From the NCBI GenBank assembly GCA_003550305.1, contig QKYT01000245.1:51031-65367 (forward strand): a stretch of 14,337 nucleotides of DNA, given 5' to 3'. The stretch is from Glomus cerebriforme. Taxonomy: Eukaryota > Glomeromycota > Glomeromycetes > Glomerales > Glomeraceae. Under the pieces are notes generated by a model. The model ran no database searches, was not told where the DNA came from, and worked only from the letters and a program-made list of their open reading frames with translations. This document shows, one piece after another, positions 7,183-14,337 of this stretch. Every line of letters starts with the position of its first letter. Position 1 is the first letter of the stretch. The position numbers and the translations under genes were made by a program.

Positions 7183-8114
7183 TAAAGATTATAAATAATA
7201 ATAAAATTACTCGTATGTATTTGCTTTTGCGAAAATTGATTCCCTTAATTATTCTTTAAGGATTTTCGTCTACGCAAAAAAAAAAAAAAAAAAAAATTTG
7301 AAGACTAATTAATATATTGTTAACAGCTTGCCTTATATTATTATTAAAATAACGTTTTATAAGACCCTAGCAGAAAAAAAAAATATAAAAAAAAAATATA
7401 TATTATACCTATATATAAATCCTAGGGGTTGTGATATTTGATAAAAAAAATAGAGTGTTATATCACAACATAATTGCATAAAGTTTTCCATTATCGAACT
7501 ATAAAAGGTAAAGAATTTCACCATAAATTGAAAAGAATGAAAAACAAACATTTAATTTACCAGGGAATGAAATAAAGCATTGATAATGGAGAAAACCGGG
7601 CCTGCTCTGAGTCAAAGCAATGCACCAGTTAATTATATTATATAATTTTAGAATAGACTCTTTTTTTTCTAACATTGTTTGCTACCATTGTTTTATTAAA
7701 ATTTCCATAAATGAAATTCAAATCCAATCAAAACGTATTAAAAGTCTATTTGATTTCTAAATTACGTTAATAATATTTTTAAAATTTGTAAAAAGAGATT
7801 GTGGTTTATTTTTTATTTAATCATTTGTCATACTGTATTACATAATTATGCATATATTTTTATGATTAAATTAATTAGTAAATTATTATGATTATGCATG
7901 AAATTATTCGTGATGCCAAAATATCGAAATATCGGTCTCATTATTTTCATTGACACATTCTCATGTGCTCTTGCCATATTTGATAAATATTGATCATTTT
8001 CGCGTTCTCAACAAGATAAAATCCAGTTATGATGTTCTCAGAATGTGCATCTTATGTAAGAACTTTTATATCTTCTTTGGTCATGAGAACAGAACGAATA
8101 ATTATGAAAAATCG

Positions 8115-8133
8115 TTTTTTTTTTTAAAAAAAA
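8115..8133. repeat. T11A8 palindrome
   Basis: Eleven T followed by eight A, soon followed by a 16-A run at 8140-8155. Length may be affected by homopolymer sequencing error. Confidence 0.45.
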
Positions 8134-8366
8134 GAGCACAAAAAAAAAAAAAAAAGTACAATGAATTTAGGCAAAAGATCTCCTGTATGAGTCATAATTA
8201 TTTTTTAGGAAGATATATTAGGTAAATACATTGTTGGCGGAGTCATGTGGATGTTATTTAATTCTTTTATATTACACAAACAAAAAGAAAAAGAAAATTT
8301 CAACCAATTAAATTTCAAAATCCAATGTTTTTATAAATATTTGAAACATGGAGGGTTTTTATGTTG

Positions 8367-8384
8367 TTTTTTTTAAAAAAAAAA
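8367..8384. repeat. T8A10 palindrome, first of a related pair
   Basis: The order TG, T8, A10, TC-AAAG is nearly repeated at 8607-8626 (TG, T8, A12, TC-TTTG). The shared flanks suggest copies of one element and not two chance runs. Confidence 0.45.
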
Positions 8385-8450
8385 TCAAAGATTATTATAG
8401 ATAACAGGATTATACCCCACATATGTGTCTACACAATATTATACGTCGGA

Positions 8451-8476
8451 TTTTCGGCATTATATTATGCCGAAAA
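8451..8476. repeat. Perfect hairpin, 10-bp arms, 6-nt loop
   Basis: TTTTCGGCAT (8451-8460) and ATGCCGAAAA (8467-8476) are exact reverse complements around TATATT. It lies midway between the paired palindromes at 8367 and 8607. With its A/T ends it resembles a factor-independent terminator in shape, but that mechanism is bacterial; in this nuclear context a foldback repeat or protein site is likelier. Confidence 0.6.
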
Positions 8477-8606
8477 CTTGAAAAGAAATTTTTTTTTTAA
8501 AATTGAAGTGTTTGAGAGTTAGTATATATTCTGAGTATTTTGAGCGACGCGTATCTTTACTCATCAACAAATCATCAATATGGAATAAATATAAAATTAA
8601 CCCATG

Positions 8607-8626
8607 TTTTTTTTAAAAAAAAAAAA
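8607..8626. repeat. T8A12 palindrome, second of a related pair
   Basis: Partner of 8367-8384, about 240 bp away in direct orientation, with the hairpin 8451-8476 between them. Confidence 0.45.
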
Positions 8627-8933
8627 TCTTTGTGAAAGTTATACTTAGGGTTGTCCTTTGTTTAAATGGCTGAAACTTTAATAAATAATAATTCCTAATT
8701 TATGTTGCATTGAAAATTTTTTTCATCCAAATTAGGATAATTTTACCCTCGGTCCCCCGTATGATATTCAATATATGTTTAATTATTTTTCTTTAATCAT
8801 TTGATAAAGTTTTTAGCCTTTTGTACTGTTCAAAAAAAATATATATATACATGTATATGTATGTACAGTATATACGATGTAGCACTATATACAATTGGGT
8901 TCATGTAATTTCATATTCAGCATCCCTTTTTCG

Positions 8934-8950
8934 CAGTATACTGTATACAG
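8934..8950. repeat. Two overlapping 10-bp palindromes
   Basis: CAGTATACTG (8934-8943) and CTGTATACAG (8941-8950) are each perfect palindromes sharing three bases. Related TACAGTATA words occur at 8863-8871 and 6901-6909, so this may be a recurring dispersed motif. Confidence 0.5.
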
Positions 8951-9421
8951 TAAATGCCAGTCAAAATCGAGATAATGCGGGCCAAGATGATTGATTTTCG
9001 GGGTGCTTAATTTCAGGAAAATACGGTAAGATGATCATTACTATTTGTATTATTTGTATTAGCATTCATAATTTGGATTTTATTGCACAGAAGATAAAAA
9101 AATTTTTTTTTTTTTTGAAATAAAAAAGAAAACACTTTATACAAAATAAATTTTAAATAAAAACTTTGGATTCTTTAAGATATGACGAAGAATATTTATT
9201 AGTGAAAATTGATATTTTAGTCTGAAAAAAAAATATTTTTTTTTTGTATTCGCTTTGTGTTCGATGTACTGTACTCTTTTGGTTCATTTTGCAATTTTCG
9301 CAATGAAAATGGCAAAAAAATTTTTTGCAAATAATATTAATTTTATATATTTTATATAAAGCGATGCTGAAAAAAAATCTTTTTAAAAAATATATCACAA
9401 TTTTTAGGAGGGGAAAAAAAA

Positions 9422-9438
9422 TTTTTTTTTTAAAAAAA
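9422..9438. repeat. T10A7 palindrome
   Basis: Ten T then seven A, preceded by a short A run, in the most homopolymer-rich part of the window. Confidence 0.4.
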
Positions 9439-9532
9439 TAAAAAATTTTTATTTCCAAAAACAATATAAAAATTTTTTTTCGGTAATGGGGAGTAAAATA
9501 AATTCTTTTCCCAAGGTAATACAAAGAAGGGA

Positions 9533-9550
9533 TTTTTTTTTTTAAAAAAA
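9533..9550. repeat. T11A7 palindrome
   Basis: Eleven T then seven A, of the same form as those at 7165, 8115, 8367 and 8607 but without clear flank similarity. Confidence 0.4.
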
Positions 9551-9682
9551 GCAGGTATTTTTGACATGCGATCAACATAGATTACGGGGAATTTTTTAAT
9601 TTCTGGTTATAAATCTTTGAAAATCGGCTAAAAAAAGTTGTAAATATTGCTATTATTGTATAACCCATTAACCTGTTTAAAA

Positions 9683-9716
9683 TTATCCGAAATATAATTC
9701 GGTAAATTTCGGTAAA
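9683..9716. repeat. TTCGGTAAA direct repeat with inverted TTATCCGAA
   Basis: TTCGGTAAA occurs at 9698-9706 and 9708-9716 (10-bp period), and TTATCCGAA at 9683-9691 is a near-inverted copy. It is followed by an 18-A run. The arrangement resembles worn transposon ends; no transposase frame is near. Confidence 0.4.
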
Positions 9717-10317
9717 AAAAAAAAAAAAAAATTATAAAAAATGAATTTCTTCTATTAAAAGAATTTACGCTAACGTTTTTTTACATTTTTTTTTCCTAAA
9801 TTTGTTGTTTTTTCACGTTAAAAATAGTATTCCCCGAGGACATTCCAAATTATTCTGATATTAGAGAAAACATGTACATGTGGAAAGAAAGGAAAAAAAA
9901 TATTTTCTTAATAGAAAAGAGAAAAAAACTGTAACCGTAAAGATTTTTGTAAAAAATGTTTATTTTGATACTATTTTAAGGAAACGATTCCATGGTAAAT
10001 TTTTTTTGTTTATGTTCCAAATTTGTTAAAAAATACATGTGCAAAAAACAATCAACTTTTTGATTGATTTTTGCCAGAAATCAAATAAATGGAAATATTA
10101 TAATTACGATAATTTCTAGAAATAATCATACAACTTCCAAATTTGGTTATATTTTTGAATTCACAAAAAATTATATTTCTATCTTGGCGTAAAAGTTTTC
10201 TTTTTTTTTTGAAATTTCCCTTAAATATTTCGATGCATTTCTTTTGTTTCATGTTGTTTGACTAAATTGATTTTCGACATGATAGCATTGATTGTTGAAT
10301 TTTCCAATAATGGAAAA

Positions 10318-10349
10318 TCACATGATGGGGACATCAATCGCTTTATAAA
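10318..10349 (+). promoter_or_regulatory. TCACATGA box then TATA, upstream of HMG gene B
   Basis: TCACATGA (10318-10325) is an E-box variant one base from the TCACGTGA found before the gene at 5952, followed by TATAAA at 10344-10349. It lies about 310 nt before the ATG at 10662. A 7-bp foldback TTTTCCA/TGGAAAA (10300-10317) directly precedes it. A second TATAAA at 10472-10477 is closer to the start and may be the one used. Confidence 0.3.
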
Positions 10350-10471
10350 AATATCCTTATTTGAAAAAAAACTGCTTCTTTAATAATTTATATTTGTACA
10401 TTATAAATATATTGTAATTTTATAATTTCCTTTTTTCTTTTTTATTAATTTCTTTGATTGTTTTTTTTTTG

Positions 10472-10477
10472 TATAAA
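10472..10477 (+). promoter_or_regulatory. Possible TATA box of HMG gene B
   Basis: TATAAA 185 nt before the start codon, following a T-rich tract of the kind seen in fungal promoters. The leader would be A/T-rich and about 150 nt long. Confidence 0.3.
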
Positions 10478-10661
10478 TATCTCAATGAAATTCGCCAATG
10501 CTTGGAAATTGATCTCAAGTGTCAAAGCAAAGCAGATCAAGTTTTTACGACACGAAAAAAAAAAAATTAGATCCAATTCACTAAATCGCTTCAATATTCA
10601 AATTTATTTAACGATAAATAAATTAAAAATTTAAAAAATTAAAAAAAAAAAATCAAATAAA

Positions 10662-11435
10662 ATGTCAACCAATCAAAAAAGAGAGTCGCCTGAGGTTGAT
10701 TTTGCTTCCCAAGTTCTATCCGAAAAAGAAAAAGCTTGTTCGAATCTTTTAAACGCATTCGCAAAAAAAATAAATAATCACGATATGCCAAGTGCTGATG
10801 ATATTTTACAAGTTCAAAAAGATCAAAAAGGTCAAAAAGGCAAAAATCAAAAAATAAAAAGAGCTCCTAATTCCAATATTATCTACACAAATCAACTTGC
10901 TAAAGCTGGTTTATTGGAAATCATCAGAGAGTTCTGTAATGAAAAGGGAATTAATAAACAAAAATTAGTTCCAATTTCTAAAAAAGTAAGCAAAACCCTA
11001 TGGAACAAACTATCCGAACCAAATCGTAAATTTTTTGAAGAATTGGCTTCAGAAGTTGCTTCAAAACATAAAGAACTCTATCCAGATTATAAATACTCAC
11101 CGCAAAGGAAAGAGAGAAAAGAGACTGTTTATAAACCTTATGAACCAAAAACATCTAAGACTGAAACAATCGATTCACCCGTGAACGATGCGCCCGTTCA
11201 TTCCTTCGAATTTATGGAATATACGCCCGTCTCATCTGTCTCTTCTCAAGTCGATCATGAAGAAGCACAGTTTCTAAATTTCGAGACTGATGAAGATTCA
11301 TTACCACTAACTCCATCAAGTTTTGAACAACCTCCACCAACTTTTGATGAAGCGCCGCCGTTTCCCCCTCTAACTTCAAATTTCGATCTATTTGGTGATG
11401 ATAGTAATACATTTGATCAAAATTTTCTTTATTAG
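10662..11435 (+). CDS. Divergent HMG-box protein, gene B
   Basis: A 257-aa protein with an HMG box at about residues 65-148. The box starts KIKRAPNSNIIYTNQL, where the usual NAFxxYR is replaced by SNIIYTNQL, keeps W114 (LWNKL), FFEELA (124-129), H136 and the PDYKY ending (141-145). The helix 1-2 region is about 10 residues longer than in gene A. Before it is DMPSADDILQ (41-50), matching the pre-HMG peptide of gene A, then a KDQKGQKGKNQK basic repeat (53-64). The tail (about 176-257) is acidic with Pro and Phe (QPPPTFDEAPPFPPL), typical of an activation region. It is probably a nuclear DNA-binding regulator. The start follows an A-rich leader, and there is no intron. Gene C, 1.17 kb downstream on the same strand, is its closest relative here. 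Confidence 0.85.
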   Translation: MSTNQKRESPEVDFASQVLSEKEKACSNLLNAFAKKINNHDMPSADDILQVQKDQKGQKGKNQKIKRAPNSNIIYTNQLAKAGLLEIIREFCNEKGINKQKLVPISKKVSKTLWNKLSEPNRKFFEELASEVASKHKELYPDYKYSPQRKERKETVYKPYEPKTSKTETIDSPVNDAPVHSFEFMEYTPVSSVSSQVDHEEAQFLNFETDEDSLPLTPSSFEQPPPTFDEAPPFPPLTSNFDLFGDDSNTFDQNFLY

Positions 11436-11539
11436 TTAAGCTTAAAATTTTACGTAAATTAATTTAATATTATAGATAATATAGATTTTTTTTTTTTACC
11501 TTTCTCCTATAATTATTTTGTAATGATATATCATTTATG

Positions 11540-11545
11540 AATAAA
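11540..11545 (+). terminator. Possible polyadenylation signal of gene B
   Basis: AATAAA about 105 nt after the stop codon of HMG gene B. Chance matches are frequent in this composition. Confidence 0.25.
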
Positions 11546-11729
11546 ATTAAGAATATTTTTTTTATATGTTAAAATTATTAGATTTGTGAAAAAGTTGATA
11601 AATTAAAAAAAAAATTACATAATAAATGGTAAATTGTTTCTTTCCTGTTTACATTGTTGTTTTCTGACACAATAAAACTGAAACCATGTCGGGTTATCTA
11701 TTTTTAGATTTCACAATACAATGAAACAA

Positions 11730-11751
11730 ATATATATATATATATATATAT
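11730..11751. repeat. (AT)11 microsatellite
   Basis: Eleven uninterrupted AT units, 295 bp after HMG gene B. Likely length-polymorphic between strains. Confidence 0.8.
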
Positions 11752-12545
11752 TGTGTTTATATTGTTTATATGCTAAGTTTTGTGACGAATAAGATGATTT
11801 TTTTGGAATTTATAAATATAGTAAAAATACAAAGAACGTAGACATCGGAAAATTTTTTTATTTGAATAAATTGAATAATGAATTACCTCTTATTCCTTAA
11901 ATAGCGAATAATAACGAATCAACAATTAATAATGATTTAGTTAAATATTATATAATATGAATTTCATAAGATATTATTTAAACATTTAATACTTTAATAC
12001 CCAAAAATGTTATTTGTTTCTTTAAACTAAATTTGATGGTCAAATGATTTTATGAATTGGTGATAGGCAATAATGTTGTGAAAAATTACTCATTTTACGT
12101 GATAAATATTTTATAAATAATTTATGTAAACTATTAAGTTTTTAGTAAAGAAAAGGAAAAAAAGAAAAAAAAAAGTAAAAGTAACTAAAATTTTTTTTTT
12201 TCTTTGTACAGTAAATATATGCATGTTGATTACATTTTGTACAACATTTTACAAAATCTGCTTTGATACCATTTCTTGATTCAAAATCAAATCCCCGAGC
12301 CTTTATAAAATTGGTTTTTTTTTACTTTGAAAAATATGCATTATATTTTTTATATTTTTTTATAATAAAAATCTGATACAAGGGCTAATGTCGGAATACT
12401 ATCGGAATATTAAGACCTTTTGATAGTGTCATCATTTATTTATAAATGCCATAAAGGAAATTTTATTTTTATTATTTAAAAACCAAATTTGTAAGACAAA
12501 TAATTTATTAATATCATTATAATTGTAATTAAATTAAAAAATTAT

Positions 12546-12576
12546 TATAAATAGTCTCGCTGATTGTCCAGCGAGA
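12546..12576 (+). promoter_or_regulatory. TATA box plus GC-rich hairpin before gene C
   Basis: TATAAATAG (12546-12554) runs straight into TCTCGCTG (12555-12562), which pairs perfectly with CAGCGAGA (12569-12576) around a 6-nt loop. The ATG is 32 nt further on. Placed just after the TATA box, the dyad would lie at or before the transcription start, so it could be an operator for a dimeric protein; if transcribed it would form a cap-proximal stem that hinders translation. Eight G/C-containing pairs stand out in this window. Confidence 0.5.
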
Positions 12577-12608
12577 AATTATCAGGTCTTTCATGAAATC
12601 ATATTAAA

Positions 12609-13256
12609 ATGTCAAAAAAATTAATGAAAAAAAAACGAAATGAAGAACTTTTTAATTTATATGAACAAGACCTAAACGAGGTTCAAGAATCGTTACAAGA
12701 AGCAATCGAAAATAAAAAAATTTCAACCGCTTCAGATTTATTATCAAAATCGTTATCTAAAAATGGGAAAATTAAAAAACCCCAGAATGTAAGTCTACTT
12801 TTCACAAATCAACTAATGCGTAAATGTGGACTGTTAGACGTCGTAAGAAACAAGACCAAAAATAAAAAAGAAATCATGCCGAATGCGAGAATACTTGGAA
12901 GCATATTGTGGAATAAGATCAACGATAATCATCCGATTAAAAAACATTTCATCGATCTCGCTCAAGAAGTCAAAGAAAGGCACAAGGCTAATTACCCTAA
13001 CTTCAGATCCGTTACAAAAAGAAGAAATTCAAAAAAGGAATATACGTTTAAATTTCATAATACCATAATCGAACAAGAAACTTCGTCTAGTACTATTAAT
13101 ACCGATATTCATCAATTCTTTCCTCCGCCAACTCTATTTCATCCGAATGATGATCCGAATTACGAATTTTCAGTTTTTTCAACTTATCCGAATGAACCGA
13201 ATTATGAAATATATCAATATATCGGTCCATTTAACAATCGTGACGACGCCTTTTAA
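12609..13256 (+). CDS. Divergent HMG-box protein, gene C
   Basis: A 215-aa protein with an HMG box at about residues 54-135. It starts KIKKPQNVSLLFTNQL, keeps W101 (LWNKI), HFIDLAQE (113-120) and H125, but the PDYxY ending is changed to YPNFRS (129-134). The N-terminus is very basic (KKLMKKKR at 3-10, a probable nuclear signal), and ISTASDLLSKSL (38-49) matches the pre-HMG peptide of gene B. The C-terminus is short with Pro, Asn and Tyr and repeats DPNYEF / EPNYEI (182-187 and 196-201). It shares the TNQL motif and longer helix 1-2 region with gene B, and the two are head to tail, so tandem duplication followed by strong divergence is likely. DNA binding is expected but may be altered by the changed helix-3 end. 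The first ATG in frame is used; no intron. Confidence 0.85.
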   Translation: MSKKLMKKKRNEELFNLYEQDLNEVQESLQEAIENKKISTASDLLSKSLSKNGKIKKPQNVSLLFTNQLMRKCGLLDVVRNKTKNKKEIMPNARILGSILWNKINDNHPIKKHFIDLAQEVKERHKANYPNFRSVTKRRNSKKEYTFKFHNTIIEQETSSSTINTDIHQFFPPPTLFHPNDDPNYEFSVFSTYPNEPNYEIYQYIGPFNNRDDAF

Positions 13257-13797
13257 TTTTATTATATGTAACATATATGTGTGGTTTATGTAGAATATAT
13301 ATACGATATATAAGTTTATCAAGTCTTTTTTATTATATGTACTTGTAAGGAAAAATATATTTTTTATATGAACGCGTTGTGTATTAAAATATTGACACGA
13401 GCCGCAGTATTTGATCCATGTAAATTTCATGGAATTTTTTTTAAACTAATTCGAAATGATATTTTTAGCGATTACACTTCAATATCTGAATAATATTGTA
13501 TAAAACCCAACCAAATATAATTTACCATTCTTGTTATTTAAAGTATTTTATTAATAAAAAAGATCGTAGTTTAAGATCGTTAAAATAGATTTTCCATGTA
13601 ATTTTCATTGAATGCCGAATTCCATAATTCTATTAAAGAAGGAAATGATTATTGTATTTTTTGTATTACATTTTAAGTAATTTCAAGTAATTGATGATGA
13701 ATAATTGGTGATTTACATTACATTTATTAGAAAAATTCATAATTGAAATATTATATTAAAAAAAAAAAATTATAGAGTATTAACCTATCTGGGAAAT

Positions 13798-14016
13798 ATG
13801 AAAAAAGAAAAATATTATATTTTTGCAACGTTGAACATTCTATTACGGAAATCAAGTAAATTGCATCAAGTATATAATTATGTAGGGGTAATATATTTTT
13901 CAAATTATTGGTTCAAGAATTTGAAACTAGACCCTTCTCCTACAAATGACGATCGATATTTCATAATGTGGGCCATTTATTTAATTAATACTTACGGTAA
14001 TTTTTATTTTGGTTAA
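13798..14016 (+). CDS. Weak small ORF, 72 aa, unrecognised
   Basis: The first half is Lys/Tyr/Ile-rich; the second (NLKLDPSPTNDDRYFIMWAI, about 42-61) is less A/T-driven. No TATA with sensible spacing and no domain. It could be a gene fragment or chance. Confidence 0.15.
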   Translation: MKKEKYYIFATLNILLRKSSKLHQVYNYVGVIYFSNYWFKNLKLDPSPTNDDRYFIMWAIYLINTYGNFYFG

Positions 14017-14052
14017 TATAAAATGGATGACATAATAATTAAAATATTAAAA

Positions 14053-14079
14053 TTTTTTTTTTTTTTTAAAAAAAAAAAA
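14053..14079. repeat. T15A12 palindrome with AT run
   Basis: Fifteen T, twelve A, then about five AT units. Longest example of the T(n)A(n) form in the window. Confidence 0.5.
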
Positions 14080-14337
14080 TATATATATATACATATATTA
14101 AAATTAATAATATAAAAAAAAGGGTATGTTGAAAATGAAATCTAAACGCAGTTGACGCGTTTTAACACAGCCACCAAAATATATAAAATATATTAAGTTT
14201 TTTTATTTACACATAAAGTTTTTGTTCTCTTTTTGAAGTAATAAACATTGCCAAGTAAACATTTCTGCGTATTTTTAAATCATCACTTAATATAAAAAAA
14301 AAATTTTATATTAACCGTTATAAAAAAAAAAAATTTT

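Larger units (their letters stand above)
6891..10661. other. Long gene-poor region
   Basis: About 3.8 kb with no supported gene on either strand. The longest frames (for example 141 codons at 9153-9578 on the minus strand) are made of Lys, Phe and Ile from A/T homopolymers and have no domain. The region holds six T(n)A(n) palindromes, runs of 16-21 A (7276-7296, 8140-8155, 9714-9731), a perfect hairpin at 8451-8476, overlapping palindromes at 8934-8950 and TTCGGTAAA repeats near 9700. Its right end is the promoter of HMG gene B. Confidence 0.6.
11436..12608. other. Intergenic between HMG genes B and C
   Basis: No gene. Contains an (AT)11 microsatellite, T-rich tracts, TATAAA at 12304-12309 in a CTTTATAAAA context also found upstream of gene B at 10342-10350, and the hairpin promoter of gene C. 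Confidence 0.6.
13257..14337. other. Intergenic, AT-rich, right end of window
   Basis: No supported gene. A 72-codon frame at 13798-14016 is unrecognised and weak. A T15A12 palindrome at 14053-14079 continues into an AT dinucleotide run. No tRNA or rRNA structure was seen. Confidence 0.55.

Noticed and set aside
7276..7296. 21-A run as a retroposon poly-A tail
   Set aside because: No coding remnant before it and no flanking duplication; similar runs occur throughout the region.
7357..8225. Frames at 7357-7551 (minus) and 7950-8225 (plus)
   Set aside because: Driven by A/T runs; the second crosses a T11A8 palindrome and a 16-A run, giving poly-Lys.
9153..9578. 141-codon minus-strand frame
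   Set aside because: Almost wholly Lys, Phe, Ile and Tyr from A/T homopolymer runs, with no domain or promoter; expected by chance in such composition.
10052..10252. 66-codon minus-strand frame upstream of gene B
   Set aside because: Lys/Ile/Asn-rich, no similarity seen, lies in promoter-like DNA.
11212..11412. 66-codon antisense frame in HMG gene B
   Set aside because: Opposite-strand shadow of the acidic tail coding region.
12883..13068. 61-codon frame inside HMG gene C
   Set aside because: Shifted-frame shadow of the HMG box.
13179..13430. 83-codon minus-strand frame overlapping the end of gene C
   Set aside because: Ile/Tyr/Phe-rich, overlaps a real gene, no domain.
1..14337. tRNA, rRNA or CRISPR array
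   Set aside because: No cloverleaf with a recognisable T-loop motif, no rRNA-like conserved blocks, and no regularly spaced identical repeats.
1..14337. Mitochondrial or bacterial origin, given the AT content
   Set aside because: Nuclear-type HMG transcription factors, short GT-AG introns, TATA boxes and standard-code frames all fit a eukaryotic nuclear genome.

Overview
The window looks like nuclear DNA of a very AT-rich fungus, most likely an arbuscular mycorrhizal fungus (Glomeromycotina, Rhizophagus-like). Three things point there: extreme A/T content with long homopolymers, short GT-AG introns of 65-76 nt, and above all three genes for divergent HMG-box proteins of the MATA_HMG (mating-type/Sox-like) type, a family known to be strongly expanded in these fungi. 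The organism is an inference from composition and gene family, not from a marker gene.

Layout: 1-2592 has no gene I can support. It holds hairpins, a weak small ORF with a TATA box, a GT/CG palindrome patch and a small MITE-like element with inverted ends. HMG gene A is at 2593-3423 (minus strand), with an out-of-frame upstream ORF overlapping its start. 3447-5951 is intergenic: a degenerate 76-bp-period tandem repeat, an unusually GC-rich weak ORF, then a dense cluster of CACGTG boxes, palindromes and TATA motifs leading to a spliced gene. That gene, 5952-6890, encodes an unrecognised protein of about 242 aa if all three introns are removed, and 229 aa if the third is kept. 6891-10661 is a long gene-poor stretch of homopolymers, T(n)A(n) palindromes and hairpins. 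HMG gene B (10662-11435) and HMG gene C (12609-13256) follow as a head-to-tail pair on the plus strand. 13257-14337 is AT-rich intergenic DNA with only a weak ORF.

How they fit: genes B and C share a TNQL motif, an extended helix 1-2 region and a similar pre-HMG peptide, so they look like an old tandem duplication. Gene A has the more ordinary HMG-box layout. All three are predicted nuclear DNA-binding regulators. Nothing in the sequence shows what they regulate, and nothing ties the spliced gene at 5952 to them beyond proximity. The most striking non-coding signal is the cluster of four CACGTG boxes within about 870 bp upstream of the spliced gene. Two of these share an 11-mer that joins CACGTG to an inverted CCAAT, and two form a 16-bp perfect inverted repeat.
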